A stretch of DNA of 64,000 nucleotides from Kroppenstedtia guangzhouensis (GTDB lineage Bacteria > Bacillota > Bacilli > Thermoactinomycetales > DSM-45169), in the NCBI RefSeq assembly GCF_014637345.1, contig NZ_BMEX01000003.1, positions 353,072-417,071 on the forward strand, read 5' to 3'. Below the pieces are notes generated by a model, which saw only the letters and a program-made list of their open reading frames with translations, did no database searches and had not been told where the DNA came from. Below are positions 33,949 through 42,507 of this stretch, piece by piece; position 1 is the stretch's first letter, and each line of letters begins with the position of its first letter. The translations under genes were made by a program, and so were the position numbers.

Positions 33949-35328
33949 GTGAACCGACTTCCCGAAGATTATCAGAAACAGATGCGGGAACTGCTGAAAG
34001 AAGAGTACCCGAGCTTTATCCGGACCTATGACAACCCGCCTCACCGGGGGCTTCGGATCAACACATTGAAACTGTCTGTGTCAGAAGGGAGGCAGCGCCT
34101 CCCCTTCCATCTGGAGCCTATCCCCTGGTGCAATACAGGTTTTTTCTATGACCATGACCGGGACCGACCCGGCAAGCATGTCTATCATGCCGCCGGGCTC
34201 TACTATATTCAGGACCCCAGTGCCATGGCCCCGGTGGAGGCACTCCAGCCCCGACCCGGGGAAAAAATACTCGACCTGTGTGCCGCCCCCGGGGGCAAAA
34301 CGACCCAGATTGCCGCTCACATGAAGGGAGAAGGCGTTTTGGTCGCCAATGAGATCAGCAGGGAACGACGCAAAGCCCTGGTGGAAAATCTGGAACGGTG
34401 CGGAGTGCCCCACGCCCTCATCCTGGGGGAGGATCCCCGTCATCTCTCCACCCGCTTCACCGGCTGGTTTGACCGGATTCTGATCGATGCCCCCTGCTCC
34501 GGGGAAGGCATGTTCCGAAAGGACCCGGACACACGGGAACGCTGGAGCTACCGTTCCACAAGGGCGGCCGCCGATCTGCAATTCTCCATTCTGGAAGCGG
34601 CGGCACCGATGCTCCGTCCCGGCGGCCGACTGGTCTATTCCACTTGCACTTTCAATCCCCGGGAAAACGAGGGGGTGCTTCAGCGTTTTCTCGATCAACA
34701 TCCCCATTTCACGCCAGAGCATGTTCCCCAGGCCGTCCACTACCAGCCCGCCCGGCCCGATTGGATCGATGCTTCTCCCTCCCTGGCCAAAGGAGCCCGA
34801 CTTTGGCCCCACCACTTGAGAGGAGAGGGACATTTTGTAGCGGTACTGGAGAAAAGGGACGGGAAAGAAGGAATCTGCAAAAAACCGGGAAAACTGCCTC
34901 CTGTACATGGCGATGCCAAAAGAGTTTTCAATGATTTCCTGCAGGAGACCCTGATTGAAGACAGATTCCCCGGTCCCTTCACTTTGTTCGGTGACCATCT
35001 TTATCAAGTCCATGCGGACCTGCCCTCTCTTCAGGGCCTGGTCGTGGAACGGCCAGGACTTCACCTGGGACAGGCCAAGCGGAAACACTTTGCCCCTTCC
35101 CATGCCCTCGCCTCGGCCTTGACATCCGAATCTGTCCGGCGAAGCGTCTCTTTTTCACCGGAGGAGGATCACCTGAATCAATACCTGCGCGGGGAGACTA
35201 TCCCCATTGACAAGGATAAAGGATGGACTCTGATCACAGTTGACGGATTTCCCCTCGGTTGGGGAAAAGTCTCCGGCGGTTGGCTGAAAAACCACTATCC
35301 CAAATGGCTGCGCCGGAATCTCATTTGA
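33949..35328 (+). CDS. RsmF-type rRNA m5C methyltransferase
   Basis: 459 aa; GTG at 33949 with GGAGGAAAA ahead. SAM-dependent NOL1/NOP2/Sun family. Motif I LCAAPGGKTTQIAAHM, DAPCSGEGMFRKDP with the first cysteine, and STCTFNPRENEGVL with the catalytic cysteine are intact. The long C-terminal part (~300-459), with GLHLGQAKRKHFAPSHALA and WTLITVDGFPLGWGKVSGG, matches the PUA-like extension of RsmF/YebU-type proteins. Probably modifies a cytosine of 16S rRNA. Stands alone just right of the palindromic repeat. Confidence 0.9.
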   Translation: MNRLPEDYQKQMRELLKEEYPSFIRTYDNPPHRGLRINTLKLSVSEGRQRLPFHLEPIPWCNTGFFYDHDRDRPGKHVYHAAGLYYIQDPSAMAPVEALQPRPGEKILDLCAAPGGKTTQIAAHMKGEGVLVANEISRERRKALVENLERCGVPHALILGEDPRHLSTRFTGWFDRILIDAPCSGEGMFRKDPDTRERWSYRSTRAAADLQFSILEAAAPMLRPGGRLVYSTCTFNPRENEGVLQRFLDQHPHFTPEHVPQAVHYQPARPDWIDASPSLAKGARLWPHHLRGEGHFVAVLEKRDGKEGICKKPGKLPPVHGDAKRVFNDFLQETLIEDRFPGPFTLFGDHLYQVHADLPSLQGLVVERPGLHLGQAKRKHFAPSHALASALTSESVRRSVSFSPEEDHLNQYLRGETIPIDKDKGWTLITVDGFPLGWGKVSGGWLKNHYPKWLRRNLI

Positions 35329-35435
35329 CAGTGGAACTCCGAATGTCCCGTCAGGAAGGGAATCGGGCGTAAAGGGTATGGGTCAACCATCCAGCCTCAT
35401 ATACTCTTGCAAAAGATTCCGCGGGGGGTGCTTCG

Positions 35436-35645
35436 ATGATTTTCGGATTGAGAGATCCTCAATCGACCCGATTCCCCTTTTACCCTGCCTTGGCTACAGG
35501 AATGATCCAGCCTGAATGGCTGTATATGTACCATTACCATCGAGAAGAAAGAGAAAAGGCATTGGAAAAAGAGAGAACCTCATCCCCACACCCAGCTCCA
35601 TCTGATCACAAGATCCGGGTCAATATTCGACCGCGCAGGGGATGA
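35436..35645 (+). CDS. Small hypothetical protein, 69 aa
   Basis: ATG preceded by GCGGGGGG at ten bases. The N-terminal half is aromatic and proline-rich (PFYPALATGMIQPEWLYMYHYH), the C-terminal half charged and Lys/Glu/Arg-rich. No signal or membrane helix. I do not recognise it; the composition recalls minor spore coat or spore-associated peptides, but that is a guess. Confidence 0.5.
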   Translation: MIFGLRDPQSTRFPFYPALATGMIQPEWLYMYHYHREEREKALEKERTSSPHPAPSDHKIRVNIRPRRG

Positions 35646-35806
35646 TTCCCCTCTTCCGCCCGAGACTGCACCGATCCGGCGGTTATATTTGCCGGACTCT
35701 CCACCTGGATATATTTTTTTAACAGAATGAATATTCCTGATTCAGGAAGGAATACAGACCTCTCGCTAGAATATTTACAATAATCTTTATGCGAGGGGGA
35801 GATTGT

Positions 35807-36970
35807 GTGAAACGAATCCATGCTTTTCTGTTTGCAATCTTGCTGGCCTTGGCCATGGTGGTTCCGGGAACCGTCGACTCGGCATCAGTCCAGGCGGAAG
35901 CCAAATATGTCCCCAATGAATTGATCGTCAAGTTCAAACCGGGAACCCGGGGAGCCGCCAAGGCATCTCTCCATGCACAGGAAGACGCCGAAGTGATCAG
36001 CCGAAACACCGATATCGGTTTTGAAGTGATCAAACTGAAGGATCAATCGGTACAGCAAGCGTTAAAAGCTTACAAAGCCAATCCCAACATCGAATATGCC
36101 GAGCCCAACTATATCGTCAAGACTGCCTGGACCCCTAATGACCCCGACTATTCCACCAAGCAGTACGGACCGCAGATCACAAAAGCCCCTCAGGCCTGGG
36201 ATGTCACCCGAGGCAGTTCCAATGTCCGAATCGCCATTGTGGACACGGGAGTGCAGTATGACCATCCCGATTTGGCCGATAAAGTGGTGAAAGGTTTCGA
36301 TTTTGTGGACAAGGATTCAGATCCCTATGATGAGAACGGCCACGGTACCCATTGCGCCGGCATCGCCGCCGCCGTGACTGACAATGGTATCGGGATCGCA
36401 GGAATGGCCCCCGATGCCAGCATCTATGCTGTCCGAGTGCTGGATGCCAACGGCAGCGGAAGCTTGGCCGATGTCGCCAGCGGAATCACCCATGCCGCCG
36501 ACAACGGTTCCCAAGTAATCAGCCTCAGCCTCGGCTCCTTCATAGGTGGAACGGCGCTGAAGGATGCTGTGAACTACGCATGGAACAAAGGTTCCGTCAT
36601 CGTGGCTGCTGCCGGCAATTCCGGTCTGCCCTTCCCCAGTTATCCCGCATACTACAGTAATGCCATCGCCGTCGCTGCCACGGATTCCAACGACCAAACG
36701 GCAAGTTTCTCCAACTGGGGATCCTGGGTGGATATTGCAGCACCCGGCGTCGATATTTATTCCACTTATCCGACTGACTCCTACCAAAGCCTATCAGGCA
36801 CATCCATGGCCACTCCCCATGTGGCGGGATTGGCCGGTCTGCTGGCTTCCCAGGGAAGGAGCGCTGACGAGATCCGGGCAGCCATCGAAAAAACGGCCGA
36901 TCCCATTCCGGGGACCGGTACCTATTTTGCCAATGGTCGTATCAACGCCTACAATGCCGTTCAATATTGA
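35807..36970 (+). CDS. Secreted subtilisin-family serine protease, thermitase-like
   Basis: 387 aa from the GTG at 35807, seven bases after GAGGGGGA. Signal peptide (~1-30) ends near SASVQA. An I9-type propeptide follows (YVPNELIVKFKPGTRGAA to NIEYAEPNY, ~35-110). The mature domain starts about WTPNDPDYSTKQYGPQITKAP and carries the triad D146 (IVDTGVQYDHPDL), H179 (NGHGTHCAG) and S333 (SGTSMATPHVAGL), with the oxyanion Asn in AAAGNSG. The start of the mature part closely resembles thermitase of Thermoactinomyces. A terminator follows. Confidence 0.95.
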   Translation: MKRIHAFLFAILLALAMVVPGTVDSASVQAEAKYVPNELIVKFKPGTRGAAKASLHAQEDAEVISRNTDIGFEVIKLKDQSVQQALKAYKANPNIEYAEPNYIVKTAWTPNDPDYSTKQYGPQITKAPQAWDVTRGSSNVRIAIVDTGVQYDHPDLADKVVKGFDFVDKDSDPYDENGHGTHCAGIAAAVTDNGIGIAGMAPDASIYAVRVLDANGSGSLADVASGITHAADNGSQVISLSLGSFIGGTALKDAVNYAWNKGSVIVAAAGNSGLPFPSYPAYYSNAIAVAATDSNDQTASFSNWGSWVDIAAPGVDIYSTYPTDSYQSLSGTSMATPHVAGLAGLLASQGRSADEIRAAIEKTADPIPGTGTYFANGRINAYNAVQY

Positions 36971-36976
36971 AACAAT

Positions 36977-37002
36977 AAGGCACCGCATGTGCGGTGCCTT
37001 CC
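36977..37002 (+). terminator. Terminator after the subtilase gene
   Basis: AAGGCACCGCA-TG-TGCGGTGCCTT, an 11-bp stem just past the stop. The T-tract is short. Confidence 0.65.
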
Positions 37003-37014
37003 ACTCGGGAAAAT

Positions 37015-37656
37015 TCACCCGGCGTGATCCTCTTGTAAAGGTTCCACCAGAATCCGGGTTCCATCCACGGAAATGACCCGGACCCGAGTTCCCTTTTTCA
37101 CCCATGCACCCCCACTGGTGCAACTGAAACGCTCTCCATCCACCGAGATGACACCGGAAGGCCTCAGATCCGTTAGCGTCTCCCCTTCACGGTCAATCAG
37201 TTCCAGGAACCTGGCATTGACCGAACTGTAACCCCGTTCACGTGTCAAGGAATCCTTCAGCACCACCTTGTCCCATACCGGGCGCCGGGGAAGGATCTTC
37301 AATGAGAGAAATCCGGCCATCAGACCCAAAATCCACATGATCCCCACCAGGCTCCCTGTCAAAAAGTCTCCCGTGGGAAGAACCAAACCGACCAGCATCA
37401 TCAATACCCCGATCCCTGCGGTGGTACCATCTTGAATCAACTTTCCGTCCAGGATCACCAACGCGAGTCCGATCAACAACAGACCCAAGGACCAAGTATG
37501 AAATGACGGGGTTTGAACCCAGGCATACAAGAACAGCAAGGCGACTCCGGCCAACCCGGCTAGCCCCCGGGCTTTTACAAGAAATTCCGTCACCAGAAAC
37601 ATCCCCGCCAAAAATACCGTCAAGGCAGCCACCCAGGGATCCTGTATCCAATCCAT
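37015..37656 (-). CDS. NfeD-family membrane protein
   Basis: 213 aa from the ATG at 37656 (GGAGGAG nine bases ahead). Four hydrophobic helices with glycine-rich segments (LVTEFLVKARGLAGLAGVALL, GIGVLMMLVGLVLPTGDFLTG) precede a cytoplasmic OB-fold: GETLTDLRPSGVISVDGERFSCTSGG, shown in family proteins as G-x-A/S-x-T-x-L-R-P-x-G. C-terminal RVRVISVDGTRILVEPL completes the barrel. NfeD proteins usually pair with stomatin/flotillin; no partner gene is adjacent. Confidence 0.88.
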   Translation of the reverse strand: MDWIQDPWVAALTVFLAGMFLVTEFLVKARGLAGLAGVALLFLYAWVQTPSFHTWSLGLLLIGLALVILDGKLIQDGTTAGIGVLMMLVGLVLPTGDFLTGSLVGIMWILGLMAGFLSLKILPRRPVWDKVVLKDSLTRERGYSSVNARFLELIDREGETLTDLRPSGVISVDGERFSCTSGGAWVKKGTRVRVISVDGTRILVEPLQEDHAG

Positions 37657-37705
37657 TCCGATCTCCTCCATTTATCTTACATGTATACAGGAATGGAACA
37701 CGAGG

Positions 37706-37795
37706 TTACATGGCATTCCAAAAAAACCAAACAACACCTGTGATTAAAAAGATTAATGCGACCAACCCCAAAATCATGGCCAAACGGGCCAGCAT
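37706..37795 (-). CDS. Single-helix membrane microprotein, 29 aa
   Basis: The ATG at 37795 follows GGAGGGG at a good distance and is closed by TAA at 37706. The peptide begins MLARLAMILGLVALIFLITG and ends with VVWFFWNAM: one transmembrane helix with a single Arg at the N-side. It sits between mutS2 and nfeD on the same strand. No family is known to me. Its reality rests on the ribosome site plus an unusually clean helix; it is too short for most gene callers. Confidence 0.6.
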   Translation of the reverse strand: MLARLAMILGLVALIFLITGVVWFFWNAM

Positions 37796-37861
37796 CTAAA
37801 TCCCCTCCAGCCACCGGAATTCCGGTTTTGCAAAAAAGCTCTCCTGCAGATCCGTGGAAGT

Positions 37862-40216
37862 TCAAGAAAGTTCCACCACTGTCACACCCAGACCTCCTTC
37901 CCCCTGGCCCCCGGAACGATAGGATTTTACTCGGGGGTGTTGATCCAAAAACTTACGAACCCCTGTCCGCAGCGCACCCGTCCCCTTTCCATGAATCAGG
38001 GAGACATGGTCAAAGCCGGTCAACAGGGCATCATCAAGATACTTGTCGATTTCCGGGATCGCTTCCTCCACCATTCGCCCCCGCAGATCCAACTCCGGCC
38101 GAACTTGATCGGACTGTCGACGATAGGAGGTGCCCCCCTTGTCGGGAGATTCCTGTGGGGAGGATCCTTTCCACTCCAATTGCTCCCGGCTCACCTTCAT
38201 CTTCATGATTCCCACCTGTACCTGAAACTCCCGGTCTCCAATCTGATCGATCACCTGTCCTTTTTGACCGAGACTTCGGATCAACACCTCATCGCCGATT
38301 TGGATCTGCCGCGTGGATTCCCTGTCGATCCTCTGATCCAACACAGTCTCAGGTTCAGCATCATCCAGTCGCTTTTTGGCTTCAATCAGCCGGTGTTCCT
38401 TTAACTCCCCGGGCTGTTCCCGCGCCCAGCGTCGAAGTTGCTCCAGCACCTCATCCGCTTCCCGTTTGGCCCGGGAAACAATACTCCTCGCCTCCCGGCG
38501 GGCGGATTCCCGGATTCGTTCTTTTTCCCGATCCCAAGATTCCAATCCCAGTTTCAGATCCTGCAGCAGTATCTCTGCCTGCTGTCGCAAATCCTCCGCC
38601 TCAGCTCGTTCCCTTTCCGCTTTGCGGCGGTCCTCTGAGAGTGCCCCGATCATCTCTTCCAGACGTTTTTCCTCGGAAGAGAGTTGGGATTTCGCCGCTT
38701 GGATGACCTCCTCCGGCAGCCCCAGCCGCCGGGAGATCTCAAAGGCGTTGCTTCGGCCCGGAACTCCCGTCAACAGTCGGTAGGTGGGACTTAAGCTTTC
38801 CACATCAAATTCCACACTGGCATTGATCACGCCTTGGCGGGCATGGGCATACAGCTTCAATTCGTTATAGTGAGTGGTTGCCACCAAGCGGCAACCTTGT
38901 TCCAAAATCCGTTCCAGGATGGAAATCGCCAGTGCCGCTCCTTCAGTGGGATCTGTCCCCGCTCCCAACTCATCCAATAACACCAGACTGTTTTCGTCAA
39001 TCAAATCCAGGATGTGGACGATATTGGTCATATGAGATGAGAAGGTGCTCAGATTTTGCTCGATGCTCTGCTCATCCCCGATATCGGCATAGACTCCGGT
39101 GAAGATCGCCAGATCGCTCTCTTCTTCCGCCGGAATCGGCAATCCCGATTGAGCCATCAACGCGAGCAGGCCAACCGTTTTCAAGGTGACGGTCTTCCCT
39201 CCCGTGTTGGGCCCGGTGATTACCATCGCCTGGTACTCCCGTCCCAATTCCACATCATTGGGAACTGCTTCCTCGATGGGAATCAGAGGATGTCTCGCTT
39301 TTTTCAGATGGATGTACCCCTTGGTGTTCACTCCAGGGACAATCCCCTTTAATCTCCTTCCCAGGCGGGCCTTGGCCATAATCAAATCCAATTCGGTGAG
39401 GACTGAGAGATTGTTTTCCAGCTCATCAGCCTTGTCTGCAACCTCCATGGACAGCTCCCTGAGAATCCGTTCCACTTCCCGCTCTTCTTCCAGTTCCAAT
39501 TCCCGCAACCGGTTGTTCTGGTCGACCACTGCCTGGGGCTCAATAAACAAGGTTTGTCCCGATGCCGACTGATCGTGAACAATACCCCGGACCGCTCCCC
39601 GGTACTCCTGCTTGACCGGAATCACATAACGGTCGTTCCGCTGGGTGACGATCGGATCTTGAAGCATTTTCTGGTATTGGGAGTTACGCAGGAATTCATC
39701 CAGTGTATTCCGGATGGCCCCCTGGAGCTGATGGATGTTGCGACGGATCCGACTCAATTTCGGACTGGCATCATCAGTCACTTCCCCGTCTTCATCGATA
39801 GCAACTCGAATGGTCTGGGCCAAAATCCGGGTTTCCCTCAATTGCACGGATAACTCCCGCAGAAGAGGCAAAGGGGTTTCTTCCCGATCGATCCCTTCCA
39901 ATACCGAGCAAACCGTCTCTTCCGCTCCGGCAGTTCCCGCCACCCGGAGAAGCTCAACAGCCGACAACAAACCACCGATCCGTGCTCTTTGCAGAGCGGG
40001 TCGTATATCAGAGACGGCCTCCAAGGACAGGTTCCCGTTCAACCGGAGCAAGTCCATGGCTTCGGCGGTCGACTGAAGCATCCGCTTCACTTCATCCCCC
40101 TGCAGAGCAGGTTGCAGATCGGCAGCGGCTTTTTTTCCTGTTTCCGATGTGGCTTGTTCAATCAACTGATCAATGATTCGATCATATTCCAAGGTATGAA
40201 GCATTTGCGGGTCCAA
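37862..40216 (-). CDS. mutS2: Endonuclease MutS2
   Basis: 784 aa from the TTG at 40216 (GGAGGG six bases ahead), against 785 in B. subtilis. Core clamp and ATPase domains (~1-500) with Walker A GPNTGGKTVTLK, STFSSHMTN, DELGAGTDPTEGAALA and ATTHYNELK. A long coiled coil (~510-620) rich in Glu/Arg and a KOW-like region (IGDEVLIRSLGQKGQVIDQ) follow. The C-terminal Smr nuclease domain has LDLRGRMVEEA, VSLIHGKGTGALRTGVR and HPRVKSYRSG. Acts on recombination intermediates and, in B. subtilis, on collided ribosomes. Confidence 0.96.
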   Translation of the reverse strand: MDPQMLHTLEYDRIIDQLIEQATSETGKKAAADLQPALQGDEVKRMLQSTAEAMDLLRLNGNLSLEAVSDIRPALQRARIGGLLSAVELLRVAGTAGAEETVCSVLEGIDREETPLPLLRELSVQLRETRILAQTIRVAIDEDGEVTDDASPKLSRIRRNIHQLQGAIRNTLDEFLRNSQYQKMLQDPIVTQRNDRYVIPVKQEYRGAVRGIVHDQSASGQTLFIEPQAVVDQNNRLRELELEEEREVERILRELSMEVADKADELENNLSVLTELDLIMAKARLGRRLKGIVPGVNTKGYIHLKKARHPLIPIEEAVPNDVELGREYQAMVITGPNTGGKTVTLKTVGLLALMAQSGLPIPAEEESDLAIFTGVYADIGDEQSIEQNLSTFSSHMTNIVHILDLIDENSLVLLDELGAGTDPTEGAALAISILERILEQGCRLVATTHYNELKLYAHARQGVINASVEFDVESLSPTYRLLTGVPGRSNAFEISRRLGLPEEVIQAAKSQLSSEEKRLEEMIGALSEDRRKAERERAEAEDLRQQAEILLQDLKLGLESWDREKERIRESARREARSIVSRAKREADEVLEQLRRWAREQPGELKEHRLIEAKKRLDDAEPETVLDQRIDRESTRQIQIGDEVLIRSLGQKGQVIDQIGDREFQVQVGIMKMKVSREQLEWKGSSPQESPDKGGTSYRRQSDQVRPELDLRGRMVEEAIPEIDKYLDDALLTGFDHVSLIHGKGTGALRTGVRKFLDQHPRVKSYRSGGQGEGGLGVTVVELS

Positions 40217-40280
40217 TTTGTACCCTCCTGTTCCGACAACAATCATTCAATATTATAGCATGAAGGGCTTTCCATACCGG

Positions 40281-40316
40281 AAAAAAAAGACGGCACCCTC
40301 CCTTTAGGAGATGCCG
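40281..40316 (-). terminator. Terminator after sleB
   Basis: CGGCATCTCC-TAAA-GGGAGGGTGCCG followed by TCTTTTTTTT on the minus strand. Confidence 0.85.
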
Positions 40317-40325
40317 CACAGTATT

Positions 40326-41315
40326 TTATCTGGTGAAGATATGCTCGCCGATCCGTTTGATCTGAGGTCTTCCCCAAATCCATCTGGAGGTGGCTTTGAC
40401 CGGGTTGAAGTAGTAGAGGGCGCCCCCGCTGGGATCCCAGCCGTTGATCGCGTCATAGACCGCTTTTCTGGCCCTCAAGTTCGGCGTCATATTGATCTGA
40501 CCATCAGCAACCGCTTCAAAGGCGAGGGGTTGATAGACGATTGCTGAAGGAGAATCGGGGAACTGCTCACTTTCCAAGCGATTTAGAATCACTGCAGCCA
40601 CCGCCACTTTGCCGGTATAACTTTCCCCCCTGGCTTCTGCGTGAACTGCTCTTGCGATGATGTCAATATCATGTTTGGACAGCCCTGACGTATGTTTCGG
40701 CACTTGGGCCATGGGTTTCATCTGGGTCAAACCCGTGACCTTGGTTTTCCTTTGAGGAACCTTGCCGGCTTGGGGACTCCACCGGCGGGTGGCCTTCCAC
40801 AATTTCAGCTTAGTTTTTGGGCCCACCCGTCCATCCACTTTCAAACCAAATCGATACTGGAAATCCCGAACGGCCCGATCGGTTTGCCATCCGAACTTCC
40901 CGTCGATCTTTCCCGAATAATATCCGATAAACTGAAGTCTCCGCTGAAGCTCCCACACATAACCCCCGCGATCTCCTTTCTTGAAGATCCGGTTGGAAAC
41001 GCCGGGTGCCCACAACTTTGAAGCCTCCACCAGTTTCCGCTTGGTGTCAGAGCCGACAACCCCATCCACTTCCAATCCAAATTGGTACTGAAAGAGGCGA
41101 ACAGCGCGATGGGTCCGCCAACCCAAGCGTCCATCGATCTTTCCGGTATAAAATCCGAGATACTTCAACCGACCCTGTAACTCATACACATCACCGCCGG
41201 CCGCCCCCACCTTCAACTCGCCCTTGCCAAAAGCGGCTTCCGCTTTGGTGGCAGTGGTGACCGGACCGGCCACGATGAGCATACAGGCACATAGTAACAG
41301 CAATGTTTTTTTCAT
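40326..41315 (-). CDS. sleB: Spore cortex-lytic enzyme, SleB-type
   Basis: 329 aa with signal peptide (~1-27). Two peptidoglycan-binding repeats in tandem (~35-100 and ~110-175), each ending FQYxFGLxVDGxVGxxTKxKL, are followed by a short basic linker and the hydrolase_2 domain (~215-329): DIDIIARAVHAEARGESYTGKVAVAAVILNR is the SleB signature with the catalytic Glu in AEARGE. Germination-specific lytic transglycosylase. Two binding repeats instead of the single one of B. subtilis SleB; the usual partner ypeB is not adjacent. A sigma-G/E-like promoter fits forespore expression. Confidence 0.9.
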   Translation of the reverse strand: MKKTLLLLCACMLIVAGPVTTATKAEAAFGKGELKVGAAGGDVYELQGRLKYLGFYTGKIDGRLGWRTHRAVRLFQYQFGLEVDGVVGSDTKRKLVEASKLWAPGVSNRIFKKGDRGGYVWELQRRLQFIGYYSGKIDGKFGWQTDRAVRDFQYRFGLKVDGRVGPKTKLKLWKATRRWSPQAGKVPQRKTKVTGLTQMKPMAQVPKHTSGLSKHDIDIIARAVHAEARGESYTGKVAVAAVILNRLESEQFPDSPSAIVYQPLAFEAVADGQINMTPNLRARKAVYDAINGWDPSGGALYYFNPVKATSRWIWGRPQIKRIGEHIFTR

Positions 41316-41351
41316 GGCCCAGTCAACCTTTCTTAGGTTGGTGTCTGCTGT

Positions 41352-41380
41352 TAGTATCCCGACATTTACCTTCCCTATAC
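41352..41380 (-). promoter_or_regulatory. Candidate sigma-G/sigma-E promoter of sleB
   Basis: Minus-strand GTATA (41376-41380) and GATACTA (41352-41358), 17 bases apart, resemble the sporulation sigma pattern GHATR / CATnCTA. Confidence 0.55.
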
Positions 41381-41399
41381 TTGCGGGAGATGGGCCATG

Positions 41400-41422
41400 A
41401 AAAACCCCCCGTCAAGGGGAGG
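41400..41422 (-). terminator. Terminator after cvpA
   Basis: CCCCTTGACGGGG core followed by GTTTTTC on the minus strand, 40 bases past the cvpA stop. Confidence 0.65.
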
Positions 41423-41462
41423 AAGAAAAGCCAGATGCGAACGAGCTGTCGGATCCGTTTGT

Positions 41463-41984
41463 TTATAACCGGGTGGTCCTGACGGAATCACCGAAATCGG
41501 GGGTTAACTGCAAAATCCCTTGGCTGAGAGAGGATCCCGTCACCGCTTCCTGACCCGTATCCCAAGGAAGGATATGAAGCAGATTGACCAGCACAAAAAT
41601 AAGCAACAGAGCTTTGAGAAAACCCAGCAAGGCCCCTCCCAATCCATTGATCTGAGCCAAAACGGGTAAATCCGCCACCGCGGTTAGTATCTTGGCCACA
41701 ATGGAGAGGAGCAATCGAGTGACCAAAAACAACAACACAAACGCCAAAGCCGTATAGATCGGTTTCGCCAAAAGAAACAGAGGCAGACCGCTGTCGCTCA
41801 CAGTCTCCGGAAGGGGAATGATTTCCATGAGGACCGGACCCAGATCCGGACTGAATTGCCAGGCAACAAAAACGGCGGCCAGCACTCCGAGCAGGGAAAC
41901 CGTCTCCTTGATTAATCCCTTCCGGTAACCGGAAAAAAGTCCTCCAATCAACAACAGGACGATCAGCCCATCCAACAGATTCAT
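41463..41984 (-). CDS. cvpA: CvpA-family membrane protein (YshB-like)
   Basis: 173 aa with four to five helices. The ATG at 41984 is ten bases after GGAGG; a TTG six bases earlier is possible. NLLDGLIVLLLIGGLFSGYRKGLIKE is the conserved CvpA start, and INGLGGALLGFLKALLLIFVLVNLL, shown here as LGGALLGFLKALLLIFVL, is the second signature. Role in the family (colicin V production) is not well defined. Lies between zapA and mutS2; polX, which follows yshB in B. subtilis, is missing. Confidence 0.88.
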   Translation of the reverse strand: MNLLDGLIVLLLIGGLFSGYRKGLIKETVSLLGVLAAVFVAWQFSPDLGPVLMEIIPLPETVSDSGLPLFLLAKPIYTALAFVLLFLVTRLLLSIVAKILTAVADLPVLAQINGLGGALLGFLKALLLIFVLVNLLHILPWDTGQEAVTGSSLSQGILQLTPDFGDSVRTTRL

Positions 41985-42040
41985 CCGCAACTCCCCTCCA
42001 CGGTGGGCATCACTTATTAAGGCAAAGGTTTAAGCATGTT

Positions 42041-42114
42041 AGGAAGCGTTGTGAATGAGTAATGGCCGGATCGGTCGGAAATCTTCCCTGTGAACGGCTT
42101 TTTCACAATGCTTA
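42041..42114. repeat. Palindromic interspersed repeat, core-deleted copy
   Basis: AGGAAGCGTTGTGA (42041-42054) and TTCACAATGCTTA (42102-42114) are the inverted ends. GGATCGGTCGG and CTTCCCTGTGAACGGCTTT match the flanks of the copies at 33687 and 60238, but the TTGGGTTTCACATG palindrome is gone. It looks like an internal deletion. Confidence 0.75.
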
Positions 42115-42180
42115 TTTGAGCGTATCTGATCAAACCATTGCCGGAGCAGCGCCCAGTTTCCGGTTTATTAACAGCCCGGC

Positions 42181-42432
42181 TTACGGTTGATCATCTTCAA
42201 TCAAATGTAAGATCTCTTCATGCTCCTGTTTCAGCTTCATGTAGGAATCAGTGATATTCACGGCAGATAGCACCGCCAATCTGGTGGTATCGAGACGGGG
42301 ATTGCTTTCAGCGATATTTCTCATCTTGTCATCCACATATCGGGCCACTTCCCGAACATATCCGGAACTAGCCTTGCCCACGATATGATACATCTGACCG
42401 TAAATCTCGACACTGTGTCTGTGCTTGCTCAT
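42181..42432 (-). CDS. zapA: Cell division protein ZapA
   Basis: 83 aa from the ATG at 42432 with GGGAGGAG ahead. Stabilises FtsZ bundles at midcell. Conserved VEIYGQMYHIVGKASSGYVREVA start (seen as EIYGQMYHIVGKASSGYV), VDDKMRNIAESNPRLDTTRLAVLSAVNI and a C-terminal coiled-coil KLKQEHEEILHLIE. In the usual pheT-zapA-cvpA order, without rnhC. Confidence 0.92.
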   Translation of the reverse strand: MSKHRHSVEIYGQMYHIVGKASSGYVREVARYVDDKMRNIAESNPRLDTTRLAVLSAVNITDSYMKLKQEHEEILHLIEDDQP

Positions 42433-42507
42433 CGTTTTCTCCTCCCTGTTCAGCCTCCTGTTTTCCATTGTTTCCTCTTGCAGATTGCAAAGTCCTGCAT
42501 CATCCCG

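Noticed and set aside
35725..35745. AGAATGAATATTCCTGATTCA as a fourth FadR box before the subtilase gene
   Set aside because: The two half-sites do not have the spacing of the other three palindromes, and the neighbouring genes are unrelated to fatty acids.
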